This document shows, piece after piece, positions 6,130 through 14,339 of a stretch of DNA of 20,818 nt; the first letter of the stretch is position 1, and each line of letters begins with the position of its first letter. A program made the translations under genes and the position numbers. The stretch covers positions 1 to 20,818 of the forward strand of contig CAMYED010000013.1 in assembly GCA_947254595.1 (NCBI GenBank). Direction: 5' to 3'. The stretch comes from an uncultured Gardnerella sp. Lineage in GTDB: Bacteria > Actinomycetota > Actinomycetes > Actinomycetales > Bifidobacteriaceae. Below the pieces are notes generated by a model. It was not told the origin of the DNA and did not search any database. It saw only the letters and a program-made list of their open reading frames with translations.

Positions 6130-7791
6130 ATGTCTCTGCTGAATACATCATTGACTAATCAACTCGCGGAATTATTAAAGAAAATGGTTTCTCCCGTTGA
6201 ACTTGTAGCGTATACGGATTATTCGGAAACATCCCAAAAAGTTCGTGCGCTACTTAATGAAGTATCTCAACAAAGCAGCAAAATCAGCATTGTTGAAGGC
6301 AAACAAGCAGTAAACCAGACTGGCACAATACGCAAACCAAGCTTTGTAATTAGGCGCGTAGAAGCTCAAAATAGTCAAAACGAAGAAAATGAAGTATTCG
6401 TGACCTTCGCAGGCTTGCCTCTTGGACACGAATTTAGTTCGCTTGTTTTAGCACTGCTGCAAGTAAGCGGATATGCTCCGAAAGTTAGCGAAGAACAGCG
6501 CAACGAAATACTAAAACTCGGTTCGCACAACATAACAACCTACATGTCGGTAACTTGCTTAAATTGCCCAGAAGTTGTGCAATCACTAAACACAATTTCA
6601 ATAATCAACCCCGCAATTAAACATACTGCCGTAGAAGGTAGCGCTTTCAGAGAAGAAGTAGAACGCCTTGGCGTAATGAGCGTGCCGGCAGTATTTGAAG
6701 ACGGAAAACTCATTTCTTCCGGACGAGCAGGAATAGACGAACTTGTGGCGATACTTGCATCTAGCGAAAAATCTGATGGGAATAATCGCATTTCGGCGGC
6801 AAACGCTGCGCTCGCAGAAAAAATGAATGCGCAAAATCCGTACGATATTGTTCTTGTTGGCGGTGGCCCTGCAGCTTCAGCTGCTGCAATTTACACTGCG
6901 CGCAAAGGTTTGCGCACGGCTATGATTATGGATCATCGTGGCGGGCAAGTTGTAGAAACTGAAAGTATCGAAAATCATATTTCGCAAACGCATACTACTG
7001 GCGCTCAGCTAGCCGCAGATTTAACTAAACATATTGCGCAATACAATATTGACGTTTTTACGCCTGATTGGGCAGATTCGCTTGATTTAGCTAAAGAAGC
7101 ATACGGTTTGCACACTATTCACGCGCATTCGGGCGGTGCGTTGAAAGCTCGTGCCGTAATTGTTGCAACCGGTGCAACCTGGCGTACTTTGAGCGTTCCT
7201 GGAGAAGACGAGTATCGCAATAAGGGAGTGTCGTTCTGCCCTCATTGCGACGGTCCGCTTTTCAAAGACAAGAATGTAGTAGTAGTTGGAGGAGGCAATT
7301 CCGGAGTAGAAGCAGCGATTGACTTAGCTGGTATCGCAAAGCACGTTACTGTAGTCGAATTTATGGATACGCTTAAAGCGGATCAAGTATTATTAAATAC
7401 TTTGAATAATTTGGCAAATACTGAAGTTATTACGAGTGCTGCTGTAAATAAAGTTGAAGGTAATGGAAATAAAGTTACGGCAGTGCATTACTTAGATCGA
7501 AACAGCGAAAATAATTCTGAATCTAAAGAGCATGTTATTGAAGCGGACGGCGTATTCGTACAAATTGGTTTAGTTCCAAACACTAGCTGGCTGGAAAACC
7601 AGTTGCCTCTTAATAAGCGAAAAGAAATTATTACAGATCGTGCTGGACGTACAGAAATTCCAGGTATTTTTGCTGCTGGAGATTGCTCGGATGAGCCATA
7701 TAAGCAAATCGTTACAGCGTATGGATCGGGCGCAAATGCAGCCTTGTCAGCGTTTGACTACATTATTCGCAATCCGCAAAATAAAAAATAA
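6130..7791 (+). CDS. ahpF: Alkyl hydroperoxide reductase subunit F (NADH:peroxiredoxin reductase)
   Basis: A flavoprotein that passes electrons from NADH through FAD and two dithiols to AhpC. The chosen ATG gives 553 residues, near the usual 520-550; the frame runs open further upstream into ahpC, but that extension has no homology-like content. The N-terminal tandem thioredoxin-fold domain (about 1-210) has the redox pair CLNC (C143, C146). Next come the FAD motif GGGPAA (244-249), the reductase dithiol CPHC (C370, C373), the pyridine-nucleotide motif GGGNSG (387-392), and a C-terminal GIFAAGDCSD block. All four redox cysteines are present, and the N-terminal domain separates it from simple thioredoxin reductases. 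The Shine-Dalgarno is weak (AAGAAG-like), consistent with lower expression than ahpC. Confidence 0.95.
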   Translation: MSLLNTSLTNQLAELLKKMVSPVELVAYTDYSETSQKVRALLNEVSQQSSKISIVEGKQAVNQTGTIRKPSFVIRRVEAQNSQNEENEVFVTFAGLPLGHEFSSLVLALLQVSGYAPKVSEEQRNEILKLGSHNITTYMSVTCLNCPEVVQSLNTISIINPAIKHTAVEGSAFREEVERLGVMSVPAVFEDGKLISSGRAGIDELVAILASSEKSDGNNRISAANAALAEKMNAQNPYDIVLVGGGPAASAAAIYTARKGLRTAMIMDHRGGQVVETESIENHISQTHTTGAQLAADLTKHIAQYNIDVFTPDWADSLDLAKEAYGLHTIHAHSGGALKARAVIVATGATWRTLSVPGEDEYRNKGVSFCPHCDGPLFKDKNVVVVGGGNSGVEAAIDLAGIAKHVTVVEFMDTLKADQVLLNTLNNLANTEVITSAAVNKVEGNGNKVTAVHYLDRNSENNSESKEHVIEADGVFVQIGLVPNTSWLENQLPLNKRKEIITDRAGRTEIPGIFAAGDCSDEPYKQIVTAYGSGANAALSAFDYIIRNPQNKK

Positions 7792-7814
7792 GTTTTCTGC
7801 ATAGCAAAATTTTT

Positions 7815-7838
7815 ATTTAATAAAAGATTTAATAAAAG
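7815..7838 (+). repeat. Perfect 12-bp tandem duplication before oxyR
   Basis: ATTTAATAAAAG occurs twice back to back (7815-7826 and 7827-7838), immediately before the GAGGTG ribosome-binding site of oxyR. A palindromic TTTTATT-T-AATAAAA overlaps the first copy (7811-7825). It may be a slippage product or a duplicated promoter element. Confidence 0.65.
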
Positions 7839-7851
7839 AGGTGGGCGGATT

Positions 7852-8754
7852 ATGAATATTAGAGCATTAGAATATCTCATAGCCTTTGCGCAAGAAGAAA
7901 GTTTTACTAAAGCTGCTGCTCGCATGAATGTTTCTCAACCAACTCTTTCAACACAAATTAAAAAGCTTGAAGAAACATTGGGCGTTGAACTTATTGAGCG
8001 AACTCCTGGTAAACAAATTTTGACTCCTGCTGGTCGCGAAGTTGTGTACTATGCCAAACGCATTCAATCAGACATGTCTCATATTCGGCAAGCAGCAAGA
8101 CGTGCAGAAGACCCATGGTCGTCGACGGTGGTTTTAGGTGTTTTTCCAACATTATGCCCGTATTTATTGCCTCGCATTATGCCTGTGCTGCGACGAGTGA
8201 AACCGAATCTTGCCATCCGTTTTGTAGAAGAAAAATCGGCAAAGCTTATTGACCTACTTAATAGTGGTCAAATTGATGCAGTTATATTAAGCGAAAGATT
8301 GAATGAGTCTTCAATAAAAACGTGTCATATTTTTGATGAAGACTTTTTGCTTGCGGCTTCTACAAATTCTGCATTCGGGCATGAAAGTAAGCCGGTTGAG
8401 CTTTCTGATTTGTCAACTCAACGTGTGCTTTTGCTGGAAGATGGACACTGTATGCGCAGAAGTATGCTTGATGTGTGCCAAAAAGTTGGTGCGAAGCAGT
8501 CTGAGTTTAGAGCTACCTCGTTAGAAACGTTGAGATATATGGTTGTTGGTAGTCGAGATGTAACGTTACTGCCGCGTTTGGCAACAATTCCGCCTATTGT
8601 ACAACCAGCCGGCTTAGTTCTGCGAGAGTTCGAAAATCCTAAGCCTTACCGCTCATTGTATTTGAATTGGAGATCAGCTTCTCCAGTTGACGCGATTATG
8701 GAAGGATTGTGCAAAATAATTGCTTCCACATGCGCTGATCTGCACAAAAAGTAA
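7852..8754 (+). CDS. oxyR: OxyR-type LysR-family peroxide sensor
   Basis: A DNA-binding transcriptional regulator that senses peroxide by forming an intramolecular disulfide. The 300 residues comprise an N-terminal winged helix-turn-helix (about 1-60, with the LysR signature SFTKAAARMNVSQPTLSTQIKKLE) and a two-lobed regulatory domain. The OxyR hallmark EDGHC-x8-C is intact: C200 and C209 match C199 and C208 of E. coli OxyR in spacing and context (LLEDGHC). This separates it from generic LysR proteins. The start follows GAGGTG (7839-7844) with a 7-nt spacer. It lies 60 bp downstream of ahpF in the same direction and may be read through from the ahp operon, giving feedback. A hairpin terminator follows at 8798-8824. 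Confidence 0.93.
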   Translation: MNIRALEYLIAFAQEESFTKAAARMNVSQPTLSTQIKKLEETLGVELIERTPGKQILTPAGREVVYYAKRIQSDMSHIRQAARRAEDPWSSTVVLGVFPTLCPYLLPRIMPVLRRVKPNLAIRFVEEKSAKLIDLLNSGQIDAVILSERLNESSIKTCHIFDEDFLLAASTNSAFGHESKPVELSDLSTQRVLLLEDGHCMRRSMLDVCQKVGAKQSEFRATSLETLRYMVVGSRDVTLLPRLATIPPIVQPAGLVLREFENPKPYRSLYLNWRSASPVDAIMEGLCKIIASTCADLHKK

Positions 8755-8797
8755 AAGTGCGCTACGTAAGTTGCGAATCAGTGTTGTGGGGTTATAG

Positions 8798-8824
8798 GGG
8801 TTATAGGCCTTTGGCTTATAGCCC
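8798..8824 (+). terminator. Terminator of oxyR / the ahp operon
   Basis: A 12-bp stem including two G-T wobbles, GGGTTATAGGCC (8798-8809) with GGCTTATAGCCC (8813-8824), has a 3-nt loop and is followed by the T-rich TAAATTTTAATG. A direct copy of GGGGTTATA precedes it, so an alternative register is possible. Confidence 0.7.
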
Positions 8825-8840
8825 TAAATTTTAATGTAGT

Positions 8841-8875
8841 CAAAAAAATTTAACCCCGGCGTCTGTGCGCCGGGG
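8841..8875 (-). terminator. Minus-strand intrinsic terminator downstream of dcd
   Basis: The perfect 8-bp GC-only stem CCCCGGCG (8854-8861) / CGCCGGGG (8868-8875) has a 6-nt loop. Read on the minus strand, it is followed by TTAAATTTTTTTG, a good U-tract; on the plus strand no T run follows. It lies 187 bp past the dcd stop codon, unusually far for a simple dcd terminator, which leaves room for a separate small transcript. Confidence 0.75.
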
Positions 8876-8943
8876 AAATAAAGGAGAGAAGAAAAGAAAA
8901 AGAGTAATTTTTAGGTGCTCCGCACCTGTCGTTTTGTTCGACA
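8841..8943 (-). ncRNA. Candidate small RNA, or structured dcd 3' region
   Basis: Read on the minus strand, a TATAAT hexamer (plus-strand 8946-8951, no convincing -35) is followed by three hairpins: TGTCG/CGACA (8927-8943), AGGTGC/GCACCT (8913-8927, sharing one base with the first) and the strong terminator stem (8854-8875). Between the second and third hairpins is an unpaired pyrimidine-only stretch (about 8880-8902) containing TCTCTCCTTT, complementary to a Shine-Dalgarno sequence. This layout (stems, CU-rich seed, terminator) is typical of trans-acting small RNAs. It matches no RNA family I recognise, and a long dcd 3' untranslated region is the alternative. Confidence 0.35.
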
Positions 8944-9061
8944 CTATTATAAAAACACATCAGGCTGGATAGTACAGTAACACTGCCTGATAGTTTCCTT
9001 AAAATTATCTACTTTTCCTCTGAAATTCTCACTTTTATAGCATATTTGCTTGTGTTAAACG

Positions 9062-9643
9062 CTATTCGCTTAAATCAGCACGGTAAAAATGCTCGTAGGA
9101 CCGAGAAGGAGTTGGTCCGCGCTGACCCTGATAGTGTGAACCATTAACAGCGGATCCGTACGGGTTTTCGCAAGGAGAACTTAACTGGAAGAAGCACATT
9201 TGCCCAATTTTCATTCCCGGCCAAAGCTTAACCGGCAAAGTACTCACGTTAGAAAGCTCCAAAGTAATGTGCCCTTCAAAACCTGGATCAATAAAGCCAG
9301 CGGTGGAATGTGTCAAAATACCAAGACGTCCAAGCGAGCTTTTACCTTCCAAGCGTGCAGCAATGGTTGCGTCGAGTTTCACGTACTCCCACGTGGCGCC
9401 AAGAGCAAACTCTCCTGGATGTAAAATCCACGGTTCGTCTGGAGCAACTTCAAACTGCTCAGTAAGCTCACCCTGATTTTCTGCAGGATCAACATACGTG
9501 TAAGCGTGATTGTTAAATAAGCGGAAAAATCGGTCAAGACGCACGTCAATTGACGCAGGCTGCACCATTTCCGGGGTCCATGGGGTCAAATCAATGTGTC
9601 CCTCATCATGAGCTTTGAGAATGTCGTGATCGGACAACAGCAT
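9062..9643 (-). CDS. dcd: dCTP deaminase, probably the bifunctional dUMP-forming type
   Basis: Converts dCTP toward dUMP for thymidylate synthesis, in the cytosol. The 193-residue length is normal. The core has the substrate-binding block EGKSSLGRLG (99-108) and HSTAGFIDPGFEGHITLELSN, containing the catalytic glutamate E129. The C-terminal lid QGQRGPTPSRSY covers the nucleotide. The sequence closely resembles the mycobacterial Dcd as I remember it (EGKSSLGRLG, HSTAGFIDPGF), which deaminates dCTP and hydrolyses the dUTP to dUMP, so a bifunctional enzyme is likely though not proven. The start at 9643 is preceded by AAGGAG with about a 10-nt spacer. It is transcribed separately from the Ca2+ ATPase gene, which ends 293 bp upstream with a hairpin between. 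Confidence 0.95.
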   Translation of the reverse strand: MLLSDHDILKAHDEGHIDLTPWTPEMVQPASIDVRLDRFFRLFNNHAYTYVDPAENQGELTEQFEVAPDEPWILHPGEFALGATWEYVKLDATIAARLEGKSSLGRLGILTHSTAGFIDPGFEGHITLELSNVSTLPVKLWPGMKIGQMCFFQLSSPCENPYGSAVNGSHYQGQRGPTPSRSYEHFYRADLSE

Positions 9644-9690
9644 AGCGTCAAATCTCCTTGTGGTGTATCAATACATAAAAAACTTCATTG

Positions 9691-9726
9691 TTCGCACGAA
9701 ATATTTTGTTGCTTATTTTGTGCGAA
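9691..9726 (-). promoter_or_regulatory. Long inverted repeat upstream of dcd, candidate operator
   Basis: TTCGCACGAAATA (9691-9703) mirrors TATTTTGTGCGAA (9714-9726) over 13 positions with one mismatch, around a 10-bp centre. It lies about 50-80 bp upstream of the dcd start codon, in the expected promoter zone. No regulator can be named. Confidence 0.45.
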
Positions 9727-9804
9727 AATTGCAATACTGCCAATTGTAGCGCGTGCCGGGGTCTGTAATTATTTAGAGAAAATATAATAATAGGGAAATG
9801 CAAA

Positions 9805-9854
9805 ACGCGGCGCAGAAACGTAGAGAATGTAATAATCTACGTACCGCACCGCGT
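9805..9854 (-). terminator. Hairpin, probable terminator of the Ca2+ ATPase gene
   Basis: Two nested stems pair, ACGCGG (9805-9810) with CCGCGT (9849-9854) and ACGTAGA (9818-9824) with TCTACGT (9836-9842), separated by an internal loop. On the minus strand TTTTGCATTT follows. Two more palindromes lie between it and the gene: AAAATAGCTATTTT (9861-9874), and AGCTAG / CTAGCT (9891-9896, 9901-9906). Confidence 0.5.
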
Positions 9855-9936
9855 ATGCGCAAAATAGCTATTTTACTTAGCTGGATATTTAGCTAGTTAT
9901 CTAGCTCATTTTATTAATCTATTTTATTCCTTTATA

Positions 9937-12924
9937 CTAGGCAGCCATTGTTAAAGATGCTTTTGCTTTACGCTTAGCTAGGAAGCGAAGCACGCATTTT
10001 CGCAACTCAGAAGCTATTAGCACAATCATAGAAAGGCCAAGGCATTCAAACCATTCAGTTAAGCTCAAAGGCACAGTGCCAAACGGCTCGTTTAAGAACG
10101 GTATGTAAATTACAGCCAACTGAAGCACTACAGAAACTGCAATTGCTCCCCAAAGCCAACGGTTCGCAAACAACCCGACAAACACACTTTGCAAATCAGA
10201 ACGCGATGCTAGCGCGTTCAACATTTGCGCAAACACAAGAATTGTGAAGCCCATAGTGCGAGCGTGAGTAAGCTGCATTGTGTGGTTCATAACTCCAACA
10301 GAACGGTCCGTGAACAAGCCTCCAGACAAATGCATATCCATGCCAATTAACGTAACAGCAGCCATGATTATGCCAATAAAAACAATATCGGACCACATTG
10401 GCCTGTCAATAACACTATCCGTGAGTTTTCTAGGTTTCCTGCTCATAACGTCATCAGTTTGCGGGTCAACGCCCATTGCGAGCGCAGGAGCTGCGTCCGT
10501 AAGCAAGTTGATCCACAAAAGTTGGGTAGCAAGCAAAGGCAATGTTACACCAACAGAATTAGGCTCCCTAATTCCGAGCACGCCGGCAAAAACAACGCCG
10601 CCAAAAACAGTGAAAACTTCACCAACGTTGGAACTTAGCAAGTATCGCAAGAATTTACGAATATTATCGAAAATTCCGCGCCCTTCGCGCACGGCAGCAA
10701 CAATAGTAGAGAAGTTGTCGTCAGCCAAAATCATTTTGGCAGACTCTTTCGTAACTTCCGTGCCTGTAATACCCATCGCAACGCCAATATCCGCAGACTT
10801 TACTGCAGGAGCGTCGTTTACGCCGTCTCCAGTCATAGCAACAATGTTGCCTTGACGCTGCAAAGAAGACACAATAGCCAACTTGTGCTCAGGAGCAACT
10901 CGTGCATAAACGCTTGTATTGCTGATTGCTTCATCAAAAGCAATGTTGTCGTCGTCGCGCGAAAGAAGTTCATCAAGCTCGTCGCCTGTAAGAGCGCGCC
11001 CGTCTTTGCCAACAATTCCTAAATCTCGAGCAATACGAGTTGCGGTAAGCGGGTGGTCGCCTGTAATCATAACAGTGCGAATTCCAGCGCGATGAGCTTG
11101 AGCAACGCTATCTCGAACCTCAATTCGCGGAGGATCAATAATGCCGACCATGCCGTTCCAAATTAAATCAGATTCCAGAACGTCGCTCTGCTCAGCAACA
11201 TCCGCAATCTGGCCTGCAGCATTAGCAACCATGCCGTCAACCTTCGCAAGACTATCCACTCCAAGTGGACGATACGCCATTGCGAGAGTGCGGTAAGCTT
11301 CTCCCGAAAGTCGCTCGACAGTAGCCAAAATATCTTCGCGATCTCCATTAGTAAGCGGGCGTACAGCACCAGCTACAGCAATACGCGTGCAGTAGGAAAG
11401 AAGAACGTCCGGAGCGCCCTTAGAGCAAACAATCAGATTTCCAGAATCGGAACCATCTTTTACAACAACAGACATGCGCTTACGTTCAGAAGTAAATGGC
11501 ACTTCCGCAACGCGAGTTAAGTGCGCGTAACGCTTATCTGCCTTAGTTTTGCGGGCTGCAACTATAAGCGAAACTTCCGTAGGATCTCCAACCGGCTGCC
11601 AGTTTTTAGCAGACTCGTCGTAATGCAAGTTACCATCGTTAGCCAAATAGCCGGAGCCTAACGCTCCAAGAACTTCTGTAGCAAGTGTTTGTGGCACTGC
11701 TAAATCAGCGTCAGCAGAATCAAGAAGCACCATTCGACCTTCCGGCTTATACCCGCTGCCGGTGAGCTGAACTTCACCGCTAGGAGTGATTACGCGTTCA
11801 ACAGTCATCTCATTGCGAGTTAATGTGCCCGTTTTGTCGGAGCAAATAACCGAAGCGGAACCAAGCGTTTCTACAGAAGATAACTTCTTAACTACAGCAT
11901 GATGCTTAACCATGCGTTGAACGCCAAGAGCCAGCACAACTGTCAAAACTGCAGCTAATCCTTCTGGAACTGCAGCAACTGCAAGAGAAACGGAAAGCAG
12001 AAGCGAATTAATAATATCTTGAACTGTGTTGAATCCTTCAAGAAGCCACATTGAAGCTAATACAACAACCGCAATAACGCACACGGCAATGCCAAGAACT
12101 TTAGAAACTCGAACCATTTCACGCTCAAGCGGAGTGGATTCTTCGTCGGATTTAGAAAGCATATCCGCAATTTTTCCAACTTGAGTGCGCATGCCGGTTG
12201 AAGTTACAATAGCGCGTCCAGTACCTTGAGTTACGGCAGTGCCATTAAACACCATGTTTGCACGATCGCCCAAAGCTTTCGCAGATTGCAAAGTGTCTGG
12301 GCGTTTACTTACTGCTACAGATTCGCCCGTAAGGCTTGCTTCAGCAATACGCAACGATGCTGCAGCAATAAGTCGGCCATCTGCGGAAACAGCGTCGCCT
12401 TCGCCAAGTACAAGAACATCTCCCGGAACTACTTCAGTAGTGTCGATTCTTATTACGCGACCGTCTCGAAGAACGGAAGTTTGCGGAGCGCTCATTTTAG
12501 CAAGAGCTTCTACCGCTTCTTCCGCGCGCGACTCTTGAATGTAGCCCAGTACAGCGTTGGCAATCAAAATAATGATAATAACAATGGAATCAAATGGAAG
12601 AATCTCACCATCGTTTTTACCTGTATTTTGCGCGCGCTCTACAAACCACGCAATTGCAGAAATAACAGTAGCTGCAATCAGCAAGTAAACGAGCGGATCT
12701 TCAAACTGTTCAAGAAAACGCTTCCACGCAGGCTTTTTTGGAGCTGCGGCGAGCGCATTTGGACCAAACTGTTCAAGTCGGCGAGCTGCTTCTTCGGAAC
12801 TTAAGCCGTGAGTTACGTCAACGTGAAGCGCTTCTGCTACTTGCTGAGCATTTTGTAATGATGGATCCTGATTATTAACATCAGTTGAGTTATTTTTGGA
12901 TTGATCAATGACGTGATCAACCAT
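9937..12924 (-). CDS. P2-type cation-transporting ATPase, probable Ca2+ exporter
   Basis: A P-type pump of 995 residues with full architecture: N-terminal cation ATPase domain, actuator TGES (199-202), M4 motif PEGL (320-323), phosphorylated Asp D363 in DKTGTLT, nucleotide-binding KGAPD (502-506), TGDGVND (698-704) and six C-terminal membrane helices. Residues that bind Ca2+ in SERCA have counterparts here: E321 in PEGL, N766 and E769 in SSNVGEV (M5), and N806, T809 and D810 in NLLTD (M6). That pattern supports Ca2+ rather than Mg2+ or Na+/K+ transport, and export from the cytosol is inferred. AAGGGGG lies five bases before the ATG. The gene is monocistronic and divergent from rlmB. Exact cation specificity remains inferred from these residues. 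Confidence 0.93.
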   Translation of the reverse strand: MVDHVIDQSKNNSTDVNNQDPSLQNAQQVAEALHVDVTHGLSSEEAARRLEQFGPNALAAAPKKPAWKRFLEQFEDPLVYLLIAATVISAIAWFVERAQNTGKNDGEILPFDSIVIIIILIANAVLGYIQESRAEEAVEALAKMSAPQTSVLRDGRVIRIDTTEVVPGDVLVLGEGDAVSADGRLIAAASLRIAEASLTGESVAVSKRPDTLQSAKALGDRANMVFNGTAVTQGTGRAIVTSTGMRTQVGKIADMLSKSDEESTPLEREMVRVSKVLGIAVCVIAVVVLASMWLLEGFNTVQDIINSLLLSVSLAVAAVPEGLAAVLTVVLALGVQRMVKHHAVVKKLSSVETLGSASVICSDKTGTLTRNEMTVERVITPSGEVQLTGSGYKPEGRMVLLDSADADLAVPQTLATEVLGALGSGYLANDGNLHYDESAKNWQPVGDPTEVSLIVAARKTKADKRYAHLTRVAEVPFTSERKRMSVVVKDGSDSGNLIVCSKGAPDVLLSYCTRIAVAGAVRPLTNGDREDILATVERLSGEAYRTLAMAYRPLGVDSLAKVDGMVANAAGQIADVAEQSDVLESDLIWNGMVGIIDPPRIEVRDSVAQAHRAGIRTVMITGDHPLTATRIARDLGIVGKDGRALTGDELDELLSRDDDNIAFDEAISNTSVYARVAPEHKLAIVSSLQRQGNIVAMTGDGVNDAPAVKSADIGVAMGITGTEVTKESAKMILADDNFSTIVAAVREGRGIFDNIRKFLRYLLSSNVGEVFTVFGGVVFAGVLGIREPNSVGVTLPLLATQLLWINLLTDAAPALAMGVDPQTDDVMSRKPRKLTDSVIDRPMWSDIVFIGIIMAAVTLIGMDMHLSGGLFTDRSVGVMNHTMQLTHARTMGFTILVFAQMLNALASRSDLQSVFVGLFANRWLWGAIAVSVVLQLAVIYIPFLNEPFGTVPLSLTEWFECLGLSMIVLIASELRKCVLRFLAKRKAKASLTMAA

Positions 12925-13187
12925 ATTTTCCCCCTTGGGAGCGCCGCGGAGTAGTCAGCAATTGCGGCAAGAACGCTACCTTAAGCGGCTTACTGCAACT
13001 GTTGCGCGGTTGTGGATTATTGCAGCACTCTTGCGAATCAACATAGCATATTTTGCAAAAAGTTTATCGCAAAAATTAAGTACTTTTCTATTATGTCATA
13101 AAACGCGCCGAGCTTAGAATCAGCAAACTTTACTTGCTTAAGAAAGCTATTATTAGCAATGCCTCGGGGGCATGTGAGAATAGAAGT
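12925..13187. other. Divergent intergenic region, Ca2+ ATPase / rlmB
   Basis: These 263 bp must hold promoters for both divergent genes. I see no textbook -35/-10 pair on either strand. A small hairpin, ATGCC (13159-13163) with GGCAT (13169-13173), ends 14 bases before the rlmB start codon and could affect translation. The short open frame at 12935-13117 looks non-coding. Confidence 0.4.
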
Positions 13188-14183
13188 ATGACTACGAAAA
13201 AAGGACCGACCAAGGGGTCGGGTGGAAAACACCGTAACGCATTGCGCGGCAAGGGGCCTACGCCAAAAGCTGAAGATCGCGTGTATCACAAAGCTTATTT
13301 TGCTAAAAAGGCTGCCATTAAGCGTACGTTTGCAGATCCGCGATTGGCTGCAAGACGAAGGGTAGATAAGTTTGCGTCTGATTCGGATGAGTTGGTTATT
13401 GGTCGCAATTCTGTTCTTGAGGCGCTTCGAGTTGGTGTGCCGAGTATGCAATTGTATGTGGCTAGCCGAATTGAGCACGACGATCGCACGCGAGAAATTG
13501 TTAAGCTAGCTGGAATGCAGGGATTGCGCTTGCTGGAAGCTGACCGTTTGGAGATGGATCGTATTGCTCGCTCTAGCAACCATCAAGGCATTATTTTGAA
13601 AGTGCAGCCGTACCAGTATTACTCTTTGCAGGAATTGGTTGAGCGTGCGGAAAAGAAGGCGCGAGCGATGGAAGCTGCAGATTCTGCTGCTGCTCGAATT
13701 AATGCTCGTCCGCTATTTATTGCTTTGGATGGTGTTACTGACCCGCAAAATTTGGGTGCTGTTATTCGTTCTGCTGCAGCTTTCGGTGCTAACGGCGTGA
13801 TTTTGCCTGAGCGTAGAAGTGCTTCCGTAACGGCGGCTGCTTGGAAAGTTTCTGCAGGCGCTGCAGCGCATTTGCCGGTTGCTCGAGTTGTGAATTTGAA
13901 TAAGGCAATTCAGGGCTTGCGTGAACGCGGATGGTATGCGATTGGTCTTGACGGCGGCGGAGATAAGCTCGTTGGTGAAACTGGTTTTGAGACTGATCCG
14001 CTGGTTGTAGTTCTTGGTTCTGAAGGTAAGGGCATGAGCAGGCTTACGCGTGAAGTGTGCGATGCTATTGCCGGAATACCAATTTCTAATGCGGTTGAGT
14101 CGCTTAATGCTTCAGTTGCGGCTGGAATCAGCTTGTATGCTGTAGCAAATGCGCGACGTTTGGCTGCGTTACAACAAAATTGA
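13188..14183 (+). CDS. rlmB: SpoU/TrmH-family 23S rRNA (guanosine-2'-O) methyltransferase
   Basis: Transfers a methyl group from S-adenosylmethionine to a ribose 2'-O in RNA; RlmB acts on 23S rRNA G2251. The protein has 331 residues from the chosen ATG. A basic, glycine-rich N-terminal extension (1-60), as in actinobacterial members, is followed by the substrate-binding domain (about 67-140) and the SPOUT knot domain. The three knot motifs are DPQNLGAVIRSA (185-196), VVVLGSEGKGMSR (273-285) and IPISNAVESLNASVAAGI (297-314). An upstream in-frame TTG at 13134 is rejected because the ATG 13188 product begins with the typical basic tail. Its ribosome site (AGAAG) is weak. The exact target nucleotide is family inference; a tRNA target cannot be excluded. 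Confidence 0.88.
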   Translation: MTTKKGPTKGSGGKHRNALRGKGPTPKAEDRVYHKAYFAKKAAIKRTFADPRLAARRRVDKFASDSDELVIGRNSVLEALRVGVPSMQLYVASRIEHDDRTREIVKLAGMQGLRLLEADRLEMDRIARSSNHQGIILKVQPYQYYSLQELVERAEKKARAMEAADSAAARINARPLFIALDGVTDPQNLGAVIRSAAAFGANGVILPERRSASVTAAAWKVSAGAAAHLPVARVVNLNKAIQGLRERGWYAIGLDGGGDKLVGETGFETDPLVVVLGSEGKGMSRLTREVCDAIAGIPISNAVESLNASVAAGISLYAVANARRLAALQQN

Positions 14184-14225
14184 ATAACGAAACTGAAAAC
14201 TAAAACTGAATAACAAAACTGAAAA
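14181..14225 (+). repeat. 19-bp direct repeat overlapping the rlmB stop codon
   Basis: TGAATAACGAAACTGAAAA (14181-14199) recurs with one mismatch at 14207-14225, period 26 bp. The first copy begins with the rlmB TGA stop. It looks like a local duplication in the 3' untranslated region; no terminator hairpin is evident between rlmB and the next gene. Confidence 0.65.
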
Positions 14226-14339
14226 TTTGATTTAAGTATTCACGCTCGCATACTTCGCTATTTTTGCAACTTTGCCGCATGTTGGGATGCTGCATTGTTT
14301 ATATGCGGGCGTGATTTTGTTTGTAAAATGAAGGAAATT

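Noticed and set aside
7801..7851. OxyR site upstream of oxyR
   Set aside because: One ATAG is present at 7801, but there is no CTAT partner at the right spacing.
8871..8910. Plus-strand AAAGGAGAG as a ribosome site for a small gene
   Set aside because: No ATG, GTG or TTG start with an open frame follows at usable distance; a TAA appears soon after.
10280..10855. Plus-strand open frame antisense to the Ca2+ ATPase gene (191 codons)
   Set aside because: It lies fully inside a strongly conserved gene on the other strand; no ribosome site or recognisable domain.
12226..12804. Plus-strand open frame antisense to the Ca2+ ATPase N-terminus (192 codons)
   Set aside because: A shadow of the real gene with composition typical of antisense translation.
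12935..13117. Short plus-strand frame between the ATPase gene and rlmB
   Set aside because: No ribosome site and no recognisable features; it occupies the expected divergent promoter region.
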